From the NCBI GenBank assembly GCA_011772425.1, contig WVZO01000253.1:1-46782 (forward strand): DNA of 46,782 bases. The letters run 5' to 3'. Each line of letters starts with the position of its first letter. The first letter of the stretch is position 1. Source of the stretch: Candidatus Aminicenantota bacterium. Its GTDB lineage: Bacteria > Acidobacteriota > Aminicenantia > UBA2199. The notes under the pieces were generated by a model. The model was not told the DNA's origin, ran no database searches, and saw only the letters and a program-made list of their open reading frames with translations. Below, one piece after another: positions 25,360 through 33,303 of this stretch. The position numbers and the translations under genes were made by a program.

Positions 25360-27264
25360 TTATACTCCATTTAATACTTTCCGAACTGTTTGGGCTAGCT
25401 TATCCATAACCACAGGCTTCCTTAAAACAGCATCAATGCCTATGGCGTCAACCTCTTCTTCACTGATCCGTTCCAAATAGCCAGTCAAAATAATAATAGA
25501 GATATCAGGCCTGATTTTCAAGATTTCTTTGACCAGCTCCGTACCTGTCATATTTGGCATGACCATGTCAGCAATGACCATATCAAATTGTTCCGGGTCT
25601 GCTTTGAAAAGTTCCAGGGCCTCAAGACTGCTGCTTTTTGCCACCACCTGGTAGCCCAGGTATTCAAGCATTTGCTTAACCAAATCGATTACATCTTCCT
25701 CGTCATCTACGAAAAGGATACGCTCATGCCCTGTGGGAGTAAGCTCGGCTGCTATAATATCCGGACTAACCTCTATCTCACTTTTAGGAAGGTAAACGTT
25801 GAAAGCTGCGCCTTTCCCCGGCTCGCTTTGAACGGTTATTGTACCACCGTGGACGCCTACGATTCCATGAGCCACAGCAAGCCCCATTCCTGTGCCCTCT
25901 CCCACATCTTTGGTGGTAAAATAAGGCTCAAAAATCCGCTTCATCAATTGAGGACCCATGCCATGACCCGTATCAGCAACCGTGAGTTTAATAAAATGAC
26001 CCGGCTCCAAACCAGGAATTGACATGCCAGCACCCTCCTCGATTTCCACTTCTTCCAAGGTAACTTCCAGGACGCCTCCCTTCTCTCTCATCGCATCAAC
26101 GGCATTGTTGCAAAGATTGATAAATACTTGATTTATCTGCGCAAGATCTGCCAGGGCCACATCGGATTCCAACGCAATATACTCCCGGATTTCAACGGTT
26201 GAGGGAATAGTTATCCGCATAAGTCTAAGGGTCTCTTTGATTAGCGGACTGATCCGTACCGGCTTCAAGTCTCCCCCGGCCAGGTGGCTGAAGGTCATAA
26301 TTTGTTTCACTACATCACTGGCACGTAAACAAGCGTAGATCACTCGTTCCAGCTTAGGGTAGGCTGTACTCTCCCCTGGTATTTCAAGCATTGCCAATTC
26401 CGTAAAACCAAGAATAATAGACAGTATGTTGTTAAAGTCATGGGCAATGCCACCAGCCAGGGTACCCAGTGCCTCCATTTTTCGAGCTTGCTCCATGTAA
26501 GCCAGAAGTCTATCCCTTTCCTCCTCTGCGCGTTTGATCTGGGAAATATCTCCAAAAAGAACCAGGAGAGCAGGCTGCCCTTGCCAAATGGTTTTGGTAG
26601 CCGTCATCTCCAGGGTAATGGCCCCGTTTTCCCGCCTGATGGTTTTCTCGCTTCTTTTATGAACAAACGTCTCATCCAACCAGTTCTCACTTACCCTGCC
26701 ATTATCATCGAGGTCCACAAACTCACCCAAACATATCTTTAACAGTTGGGAAGCGCTGTATCCTGTGATCTCAGTGGCACGTTGGTTCGCATAAACATGA
26801 CTGCCATCAACCGTGGCTATCAAAATGCCATCCCTGGTGTTTTCAGCAAGATTCCTGAAGTTCTCATCTTTCTCCTTTATTTTCACTTTCATCCGCTGTT
26901 TATAGATAGCCATCTCGATGGCAGCATAAAGGGTCTTTTTGTCAAATGGTTTAACAATATAACCAAAAGGCTCAGTGACTATAGCACGTTCCAACGTGGC
27001 TTTATCAGAATGGGCCGTCAGGTATACAACCGGGATATCAAAACGACCCTGGATACGTTTTGCCGCCTCAATCCCATCGATGTCTCCCGGCAGCGAGATA
27101 TCCATCAATATCAAATCAACAGGGGTCTCTTCTACCTTTTCAATGGCTTCCTCACCCGTGGCCACAACAGCCGCCACATCATAACCTAACTTGACTAATC
27201 GCCGTTTAATGTCTAAAGCGACGATGGTCTCGTCTTCTACAATTAAAATCTTTGCCGCGTCCAT
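25360..27264 (-). CDS. Hybrid histidine kinase: REC-PAS-HisKA-HATPase-REC
   Basis: A 634-residue soluble hybrid kinase. The N-terminal receiver (5-125) has phosphoacceptor Asp55 in LILMDISLPG. A PAS domain follows (about 135-250). The HisKA domain has its histidine in GGIAHDFNN. The ATPase domain shows INLCNNAVDAM (N box), VADTGHGMG, FEPYFTTK and GTGMGLAVAHGIV. The C-terminal receiver (about 515-634) has its Asp in VIADMVMPNMTGTEL. No membrane helix, so the signal is intracellular or comes from another kinase via the N-terminal receiver. AGGAGGGG precedes the ATG. No separate DNA-binding regulator is adjacent. Confidence 0.94.
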   Translation of the reverse strand: MDAAKILIVEDETIVALDIKRRLVKLGYDVAAVVATGEEAIEKVEETPVDLILMDISLPGDIDGIEAAKRIQGRFDIPVVYLTAHSDKATLERAIVTEPFGYIVKPFDKKTLYAAIEMAIYKQRMKVKIKEKDENFRNLAENTRDGILIATVDGSHVYANQRATEITGYSASQLLKICLGEFVDLDDNGRVSENWLDETFVHKRSEKTIRRENGAITLEMTATKTIWQGQPALLVLFGDISQIKRAEEERDRLLAYMEQARKMEALGTLAGGIAHDFNNILSIILGFTELAMLEIPGESTAYPKLERVIYACLRASDVVKQIMTFSHLAGGDLKPVRISPLIKETLRLMRITIPSTVEIREYIALESDVALADLAQINQVFINLCNNAVDAMREKGGVLEVTLEEVEIEEGAGMSIPGLEPGHFIKLTVADTGHGMGPQLMKRIFEPYFTTKDVGEGTGMGLAVAHGIVGVHGGTITVQSEPGKGAAFNVYLPKSEIEVSPDIIAAELTPTGHERILFVDDEEDVIDLVKQMLEYLGYQVVAKSSSLEALELFKADPEQFDMVIADMVMPNMTGTELVKEILKIRPDISIIILTGYLERISEEEVDAIGIDAVLRKPVVMDKLAQTVRKVLNGV

Positions 27265-27438
27265 CTTTTTTTCCCCTCCTTACTTTTGCCGTCAAACTTC
27301 CTTTGTTTTCTCACCTTGCCCATATGAATCACTAAACTCTTCTCATTTAAACATCCTCTGAAGTAAGTATATATTCTAAAAAAGTAATTTTAAATTTTCA
27401 ATAGAAGAATAGAAAAAATATTTTTTTCTTTTATCTTG

Positions 27439-27467
27439 TTGAAAATTTAAATGGCTATCTTTATAAT
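27439..27467 (+). promoter_or_regulatory. promoter for the first tandem paralogue
   Basis: TTGAAA (27439-27444) and TATAAT (27462-27467) are separated by 17 bp. The leader to the GTG at 27537 is about 65 nt, with TAGGAG as ribosome binding site. Confidence 0.7.
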
Positions 27468-27536
27468 AATTATTTCAAACCCCTTACGGTAAAGGATATT
27501 ATTATGGAACACTTTCCGTCATTATAGGAGTTAAGA

Positions 27537-28904
27537 GTGAAAGATAAACAACTAAAAGAACTAGCGGCTTTAAAAAGAATAAATTTGTACCAGTTGGTCA
27601 TTCATCTCCTGGAAATAACGCCGGAAGCGAAGCGGATAGCATCCAAATGGATTAAAAAAAATGTAAAAAAAGTGGTTCCACCCCGAGCAAAAAAGGACGA
27701 TACCCTATTGAACGATGAATTACTCATGGAATACTGGGATAACCTCCAGCCTATTATTTCCGAATCAAAGGAGTCAGACGGCGGCCCCCGCAAAAATGAA
27801 ACTGCCCTCTGGGACTGGATAAACAAAATAATGGAACTGATAAAAACGAAACACATTTCAAGAGAGGCCAAATTCGTATTCATGGATGAATTGTTCAGCC
27901 AATATTGGCAAAAAAAGTCCCAGTTCGGCGATATCTTGATCGATACCGGGTTTGAAATATGCGAAAATAAGGATGAGTGGGAATACTTCATTAACAAGCT
28001 GGAGGAAAAAGCGGGTGAGAAGGAAAACAAGCTGATCATGGATATTTACAGGTACTATTTGAGAAATGAAGATCAATATTTAAAAAAGCGAAGAAAACAT
28101 CTTAAAACCGGTAACGATTACTGGGACCTGGCAGCCTTCTACAGGGAAAAAAGGAAGATTAAAAAAGCGGTGGAAACCGCAGAAAAAGGAATATTAAAGG
28201 GCACAGGAAGTTTAAAAGAATTGTATGAATTCCTCTTTACTCACTATTTCTATAATAAAGATATGAAGAACCTCAGGAGAATTTCTCAGGCGATGATAAA
28301 ACAAGGCAGCCAAGAGCCAGAGTTATTGGAGCGATTATTTAAATACCATAAAAGAAACAAAGACTATGCCAGGGCAAAGGATATTTTATTACGATGGTAC
28401 AAATCTGTCAGAGACAGCGGCCAACCAGAAGATAACATAAAAATCAAAAACCATCTTATAAAAATGAGGGAGTATTTGAAAAAGTCCGACTGGAAAACGA
28501 TAGAACCGGAATTCCTGGATTATGTTAAACAGGACAATATTTGCCATTATCTCGAAATTTGCTGGGAAAAGGGTATGAAAAAGGAAATCCTGGAAGTCAT
28601 GTTGGCGGAACTGAAAAAGAAAGGCAACCGTCCCGTGCTGATACGGCAGTGCGATGAATTTGCCGAGAAATTGAAAAATGATTTCCCGGGGGAAATTGTC
28701 GAATACTACTGGAAAAGGACTTATAAGAATATTGCCCTGAGAAATCGTCAAACGATTGCGAAGGCCATAAATTATTTGAAAAAAACCAAAAAAATCTATA
28801 TGAATATATTAAAAGATAAAAAGTCGTGGGAACGTCGTATTGGGAATTTGAAGAAAGAGTTTAAAAGCTACGGCGCTTTTTTGGAGGGAGTGAAAAAGCT
28901 GTGA
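27537..28904 (+). CDS. Helical repeat-like protein of unknown function, paralogue 1
   Basis: A 455-residue, lysine-rich, all-helical soluble protein with a GTG start. It opens KELAALKRINLYQLVIHLLE, a segment resembling the short helical motif seen in some SWIM zinc-finger and DUF6880-type proteins. Degenerate TPR-like pairs lie in the middle (around YWDLAAFYREKRKIKKAVET and LRRISQAMIKQGSQEPELL). No catalytic motif, signal or membrane segment. The adjacent gene is a clear paralogue: in one 70-residue stretch starting KGTGSLKELY, 53 positions match. Likely a scaffold or protein-binding role, but that is inference from shape alone. Confidence 0.75.
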   Translation: MKDKQLKELAALKRINLYQLVIHLLEITPEAKRIASKWIKKNVKKVVPPRAKKDDTLLNDELLMEYWDNLQPIISESKESDGGPRKNETALWDWINKIMELIKTKHISREAKFVFMDELFSQYWQKKSQFGDILIDTGFEICENKDEWEYFINKLEEKAGEKENKLIMDIYRYYLRNEDQYLKKRRKHLKTGNDYWDLAAFYREKRKIKKAVETAEKGILKGTGSLKELYEFLFTHYFYNKDMKNLRRISQAMIKQGSQEPELLERLFKYHKRNKDYARAKDILLRWYKSVRDSGQPEDNIKIKNHLIKMREYLKKSDWKTIEPEFLDYVKQDNICHYLEICWEKGMKKEILEVMLAELKKKGNRPVLIRQCDEFAEKLKNDFPGEIVEYYWKRTYKNIALRNRQTIAKAINYLKKTKKIYMNILKDKKSWERRIGNLKKEFKSYGAFLEGVKKL

Positions 28905-28984
28905 AATGACAAAAATGGATTCAGGCAAAAAATTCACTCACTTTACGCCGGGGTTTTACATTTTGACGTCTTTAGGTTAAAATA

Positions 28985-30397
28985 ATGGCAGAAATGAGCA
29001 AAGATAACCAGAAAAAACCGAAACGTTCTGCAAAAAATGAATTAAGGGCTTTGAAAAAAACCGATTTATACCAGTTGGCCATTCACCTCCTGGAAATAAC
29101 GCCGGAAGCGAATCGGGTCGTATCAAAATGGATTAATAAAAAAGCAAAGAAGGCGGTTCTAGCGGAAGCCCGGGAAGTAGTAGAAAAGGAACGTATCAAC
29201 CCGAACGATGAATTACTCATGGAATACTGGGATAGGGTTCAGTCGATTCGCTCCGTATCCAACGAGCCCAGCCTCACTCCCCTGCAAAAGCAGAGGATCC
29301 AGCAGCGGATGAATATAATATCGGAATTAATAAAAAAGAAACAGGTTTCTACAGAGGCCAAATTCGCATTCATAGATGAAATGTTCAGCGAATACAGGCA
29401 AACGAAATCCGAGTTCGGGGATATCTTGATCGATACCCTCTTTAATATTTGTAAAAAAGATGACGATTGGGAATATCTTATTAAAAAACTGGAGGAAAAA
29501 GCAGGCAGGAAGGAAAACAGGCTGATCATGGATATTTACAGGTACCATTTGAAAAATACTGATCAATATTTGAAAAAACGAGTGAAGCACCTTTATTCTG
29601 GTAACGATTACTGGGAACTGACGACCTTTTACAAGAGAAGAAAAAAGGTTAAAACAGCGGTGGAAACCGCGGAAAAGGGGATAGCGAAGGGCACAGGGAG
29701 TTTAAAAGAATTGTATGGATTTCTCTTTAATCACTATTTTTCCACGAAAGATATAACCAACCTTCAGCGAATTTCTCAGGCCATGATAAAACAAGGCAGC
29801 AAAGAGCCGGAGTTATTGGAGCGGTTATTTAGACACAATAGCAGCCAAAAAGACTATGCAACGGCGAAGGATATTTTATTACTATGGTACGAATCTCTCA
29901 GGGACGGCGGTCATTACGACGAGTATATACGAATCAAACACTATCTTAAAAAGATGAGGGAGCATTTGAAAAAAGCCGACTGGAAAAGGATAAAACCGGA
30001 ATTCCTGGAGTATGTTAGACAGCAAAATATTTCCGATTATCTCACGTTTTGCTGGGAAAAGGGTATGAAAAAAGAGATCGTGGCAATCATTTTGGAGACA
30101 CAGCAAATGAAACACACCGATGCCCAGCTATTACGGCTGTGCGATGAATTTGCCGAAAAGTTGCAGGATGAATTCCCGGGAGAAATTGTTGAGTACTACT
30201 GGCAAAGGGTTTATAAGACGGTCACTCGTGGGAAACCGCAAACGATTGCTAAGTGCATTGGTTATTTGAAAAAAGCCAAAAAAATCTATGCCGGTATATT
30301 AAAAGATGAAGCAGCGTGGGAAAGACGTTTTGAGGATTTTCACAATGATTTTAAGAACCATCCTTCCTTTCCGCATGAAGAAATGAAAGGGCTTTAA
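28985..30397 (+). CDS. Helical repeat-like protein of unknown function, paralogue 2
   Basis: A 470-residue paralogue of the preceding protein, collinear over its whole length, with an extra charged N-terminus and a longer variable region (about 60-105). Conserved islands include LLEITPEANRVVSKWINK, NDELLMEYWDRVQSI and CDEFAEKLQDEFPGEIVEYY. The last is nearly identical in both. No strong ribosome binding site precedes the ATG at 28985; the ATG at 28994 is no better. The 80-bp gap between the genes has no terminator, so they are probably co-transcribed. Confidence 0.75.
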   Translation: MAEMSKDNQKKPKRSAKNELRALKKTDLYQLAIHLLEITPEANRVVSKWINKKAKKAVLAEAREVVEKERINPNDELLMEYWDRVQSIRSVSNEPSLTPLQKQRIQQRMNIISELIKKKQVSTEAKFAFIDEMFSEYRQTKSEFGDILIDTLFNICKKDDDWEYLIKKLEEKAGRKENRLIMDIYRYHLKNTDQYLKKRVKHLYSGNDYWELTTFYKRRKKVKTAVETAEKGIAKGTGSLKELYGFLFNHYFSTKDITNLQRISQAMIKQGSKEPELLERLFRHNSSQKDYATAKDILLLWYESLRDGGHYDEYIRIKHYLKKMREHLKKADWKRIKPEFLEYVRQQNISDYLTFCWEKGMKKEIVAIILETQQMKHTDAQLLRLCDEFAEKLQDEFPGEIVEYYWQRVYKTVTRGKPQTIAKCIGYLKKAKKIYAGILKDEAAWERRFEDFHNDFKNHPSFPHEEMKGL

Positions 30398-30446
30398 AAG
30401 AAAAAAAAGGGCCGGGCTAAAAAACATTAGGTGAGGTTAGCTCTCG

Positions 30447-30661
30447 TTATCTACCGATTTCATCAATAATCTTCGATATAACCTCTAAACCATTTATCTC
30501 CTTATGGCTTACTACATTGTCATCAGAGCCATCGTGTACCGGTAAATCCCAATTTTTTCTAATTCGGTATCCCAAATCGATCTTCGCAGAATTTTTACAT
30601 CTGAAATTTCATCTGCTGCCAGAATGAAATCATCGAGCTCTTTCAAATATTTTTCTATCAT
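30447..30661 (-). pseudogene. Frameshifted partner (probable toxin) of the upstream antitoxin
   Basis: The ATG at 30661 overlaps the antitoxin stop (ATGA). The first frame encodes MIEKYLKELDDFILAADEIS and stops at 30512 after 49 codons. A second frame, open to 30447, carries KNWDLPVHDGSDDNVV and EINGLEVISKIIDEIGR, which look like the genuine C-terminus. The total of 215 nt is not a multiple of three. This fits one short gene with a frameshift or small deletion in the middle. Toxin identity is inferred from position; family not assigned. Confidence 0.6.
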
Positions 30662-30996
30662 TCGGTAACCAGTGGGTTCAATTCTTTTATCCTGTCTTTG
30701 TAAAGAAGTACATTCTCGTATAAACTACTCCATTCAAAAAAATCACCCTCATCTCCCAATTCTCCCGCTTCAAACTTATTGTAAAATTCTTCTGAAGACA
30801 TCTTATAATTCATTTCAAACGTTTCCAGTTCATGATTTATTTGATCGATAAATTTCCGGTATTTAGCCAACTGGTAGCTTATCACTTTATTTAAAGCGTT
30901 ATCAACGACTTTCTCGGCCCCTATGGATATAAGGGCATCCATCTTTTTTCTTGAAGCCGCGGCTGTCGATTGACTCGATGCCTCAACTGTTTCCAT
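30658..30996 (-). CDS. Small antitoxin-like protein
   Basis: A 112-residue helical protein. Its core (about 45-100) contains KYRKFIDQINHELETFEMNY and the acidic patch GELGDEGDFFEWSSLYE, a pattern I associate with small bacterial antitoxins paired with DUF6516-type toxins. The start is the ATG at 30996, which has GGAGGT upstream; a longer frame to 31053 is unlikely because it covers the promoter. The gene is followed by an overlapping broken frame. The 5' part is duplicated as a relic at 25190-25289. Confidence 0.7.
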   Translation of the reverse strand: METVEASSQSTAAASRKKMDALISIGAEKVVDNALNKVISYQLAKYRKFIDQINHELETFEMNYKMSSEEFYNKFEAGELGDEGDFFEWSSLYENVLLYKDRIKELNPLVTE

Positions 30997-31049
30997 TTTA
31001 TTTACCTCCGTTTTCTGTCCTATTTTACCACAAAAATCCTGTTTATCAA
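30898..31049. repeat. duplicated antitoxin 5' segment, copy 2
   Basis: Partner of 25195-25342, with the gene intact in this copy. Homology covers promoter, leader and about the first 35 codons. Confidence 0.8.
31022..31049 (-). promoter_or_regulatory. promoter of the antitoxin-like gene
   Basis: On the minus strand TTGATA (31049-31044) and TAAAAT (31027-31022) are separated by 16 bp. Both boxes are preserved in the duplicated copy at 25315-25342. Confidence 0.6.
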
Positions 31050-31128
31050 ACAAATCCTGTAAATTCTGATTTCTTTAGCAAGGTTTTTTTACGCCACCTG
31101 TCTAAGAAATAATAAAAAAGGTGAACCA

Positions 31129-31464
31129 ATGAAAATAGAGGAATTGATTCAATTGCATAACGAGAAATTGAGCCGGAAGGCCAATGAAAATCCCTTCCTG
31201 GCTCAACGCATCAAGGCCCGTTTGAAAGACCGGGAACCTTCTGGATACCCGGCAATATGGAAACCCCTGAGAAAATACGCGCTTCTTTACAGCTTCTTGT
31301 TCATTATTTTGACCATGATTAATTTCTTCCTTATCAACGGCGTGGAAAAGAAATCCACTCCCTTCATACAACCTCAACCGGTGGTTTTAACACTCAACCT
31401 GGATACGCTGCAGCCTGATTATCCCGGCAGCATCAGCCAGGCTTACAAGGAGGTAATGAAATGA
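31129..31464 (+). CDS. Small single-pass membrane protein, possible anti-sigma-like (CnrY-like) regulator
   Basis: A 111-residue protein. The cytoplasmic N-terminus (1-55) is charged and helical (MKIEELIQLHNEKLSRKANE). One membrane helix spans about 59-80 (YALLYSFLFIILTMINFFLI) and the remaining 30 residues would be periplasmic. AAAAGGTG precedes the ATG. Its TGA overlaps the start of the metal-sensor gene (ATGA). This arrangement matches CnrY followed by CnrX in Cupriavidus, where CnrY is a membrane anti-sigma factor. Sequence similarity alone is too weak to prove it and no sigma gene is adjacent. Confidence 0.6.
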   Translation: MKIEELIQLHNEKLSRKANENPFLAQRIKARLKDREPSGYPAIWKPLRKYALLYSFLFIILTMINFFLINGVEKKSTPFIQPQPVVLTLNLDTLQPDYPGSISQAYKEVMK

Positions 31465-31925
31465 TAACCGGCAAAATCATTCTTACCATTGTTCTATTTC
31501 TATCCCTCAGCTTTAATGCTGCGTTTATCATCCACCTCCTTACTGCCCATCCTGCCCTTTCCGCATCACCGGAAATTCAATCGAACCTGAATTTAACAGA
31601 TGAACAGAAAAAGCAGATGGAACCCATCCGGGCAAAATTGCACCGGGAAAACGAAGCCATTAAAAAACAAATCGCCCAATGCCAGGAAAAACTCCTGACC
31701 GCCCTTAAATCCGACCCGGTGGATAAAAATGCCATAAACAACTGCCTGGAAAATATCAGCAACTTGCAGAAAAAAATCCAGCAAAATACCATCGAAGAAA
31801 TTATCCATATCCGGAAATATATGAACCCGGAGCAGTGCAGTTGCCTGATTGAGGGTCTGGGTTCCGCCATGGCCCACTCCTCTAAACCCTGCGATTGTCC
31901 TTATTGCCAATCCCATAAGAAATAA
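31461..31925 (+). CDS. Periplasmic heavy-metal sensor (CnrX/Spy-like)
   Basis: A 154-residue exported protein with an N-terminal anchor (about 5-27). A helical hairpin of the CnrX/CpxP/Spy type follows, including LNLTDEQKKQMEPIRAKLHR (the LTxxQ-like element) and a second helix around NNCLENISNLQKKIQ. The C-terminus is Cys/His-rich (CSCLIEGLGSAMAHS, then CDCPYC and SHKK), a plausible metal site. Translationally coupled to the preceding gene and 15 bp before the TolC-like gene. Likely senses the metal exported by the downstream pump. Confidence 0.8.
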   Translation: MITGKIILTIVLFLSLSFNAAFIIHLLTAHPALSASPEIQSNLNLTDEQKKQMEPIRAKLHRENEAIKKQIAQCQEKLLTALKSDPVDKNAINNCLENISNLQKKIQQNTIEEIIHIRKYMNPEQCSCLIEGLGSAMAHSSKPCDCPYCQSHKK

Positions 31926-31940
31926 TAAGGAGAAAAAGGA

Positions 31941-33266
31941 ATGAAAAAAAATTTTTTAACCATAAATACCACAAAATTGGTTGTGTTAATGTTTTTCCTT
32001 ATGGTAAGCACCTTTTCCCTGGTATCACAGGCGAAGCAAAAATTGGAAAAGGTAGAAATTTCTGAGAATTCTACGCTGCAAGATTTACTGGCAGCGGCAG
32101 CGTTGAATAACCCGGGATTAAAAGCGGCATTTGAACGATGGCAGGGAGCCCTGGCACGAGTTCCCCAGGTGAAAGCCCTGCCCAATCCCCAATTGACCTT
32201 TGCCTATTTTATCCGGGAGATCGAAACCCGCGTCGGTCCCCAACAGGCAAAGGTGGGAATCATGCAGATGTTTCCCTGGTTCGGTAAGTTGAAACTTAAA
32301 GGAAACGCGGCCGCAGAAATGGCCAATGCACAAAAACAACAATATGAAAATATAAAGTTGAGCCTGTTTTACCGGGTTAAGGAAGCGTATTACGAGTATT
32401 ACTATATTACCCGCAGGATTGCAATCTTAAAAGAGAATGTTCAATTACTGGAACACCTGGAAAGCGTTATCGAAGCAAAGTATCGCACGGGAACCGCGTT
32501 GTATGCGAACTTAGTCAGGATCCAGGTGGAACGCGATAAATTGACAGACCGGCTTAAAAGCGCGGTGGATGTCCTGGAACCGGTGAAAGCCAGGTTAAAC
32601 ACCGCTTTGAATCGCTCACTCGATGCTGCGCTGCCGGTTCCCAAAGAAATACCGGTGGAAGCGGAACTTCTTAAGCTCTCCCGTGACCGGCTGACAGCGT
32701 TACTGAGAAAAAATAATCCCGGTTTGAAATCCATGGATTTCATGGCAGCCAGAGAGCAGATCAATATTAAACTGGCAAAGAAAAATTATTACCCGGATTT
32801 TTCTATCGGGGTCGACTACATGATCACGGACGACGCCCGGATGCCGGGTGTTTCGGGCAGCGGGAACGATCCTGTGGCGGCAATGTTGTCACTTCGGCTG
32901 CCCATATGGTTCAAGAAAAATAAAGCAGCGGTAAAAGAGGCCAGTAACAGGTACAGGGCCGTATTGAATCAAAAAAAAGAAGTAGAAAATAATTTGTTAG
33001 CGCGGCTGGAGATGGTATTTTTTAAATACCGCGATGCTCTGCGGAAAATGGAGCTTTACAAGAAGGTGCTTATACCCCGTGCTAACCAGGCCCTTGAGGT
33101 AACCCGTTCAGCGTTTGAAGCAGGAAAAGCAAACTTTACGGATTTTATCGATTCGCAGCGTATGCTGCTGGCTTTCCAATTGGAGTATGAAGAGGCGATA
33201 ACGCGGCGGGCTCAACGGCTGGCAGAGTTACAGATGTTGGTAGGAAAAGAACTTAGTAAGAAGTAA
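31941..33266 (+). CDS. TolC/CusC-family outer membrane efflux protein
   Basis: A 441-residue OEP family protein with a signal peptide (about 1-30). Two OEP repeats of long helices and short beta strands follow, with LQDLLAAAALNNPGLKAAFE near the N-terminus and LRKNNPGLKSMDFMAAREQI starting the second. The ending LAELQMLVGKELSKK is typical. It forms the trimeric outer-membrane duct of a tripartite pump. No lipobox. AAGGAGAAAAAGG precedes the ATG. Confidence 0.92.
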   Translation: MKKNFLTINTTKLVVLMFFLMVSTFSLVSQAKQKLEKVEISENSTLQDLLAAAALNNPGLKAAFERWQGALARVPQVKALPNPQLTFAYFIREIETRVGPQQAKVGIMQMFPWFGKLKLKGNAAAEMANAQKQQYENIKLSLFYRVKEAYYEYYYITRRIAILKENVQLLEHLESVIEAKYRTGTALYANLVRIQVERDKLTDRLKSAVDVLEPVKARLNTALNRSLDAALPVPKEIPVEAELLKLSRDRLTALLRKNNPGLKSMDFMAAREQINIKLAKKNYYPDFSIGVDYMITDDARMPGVSGSGNDPVAAMLSLRLPIWFKKNKAAVKEASNRYRAVLNQKKEVENNLLARLEMVFFKYRDALRKMELYKKVLIPRANQALEVTRSAFEAGKANFTDFIDSQRMLLAFQLEYEEAITRRAQRLAELQMLVGKELSKK

Positions 33267-33303
33267 GAAGTAAAGAGTAATCAGTAATTGGGAGAATGAT
33301 CAA

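Noticed and set aside
28963..28983. Promoter between the tandem paralogues (TTGACG and TAAAAT)
   Set aside because: The boxes are only 9 bp apart.
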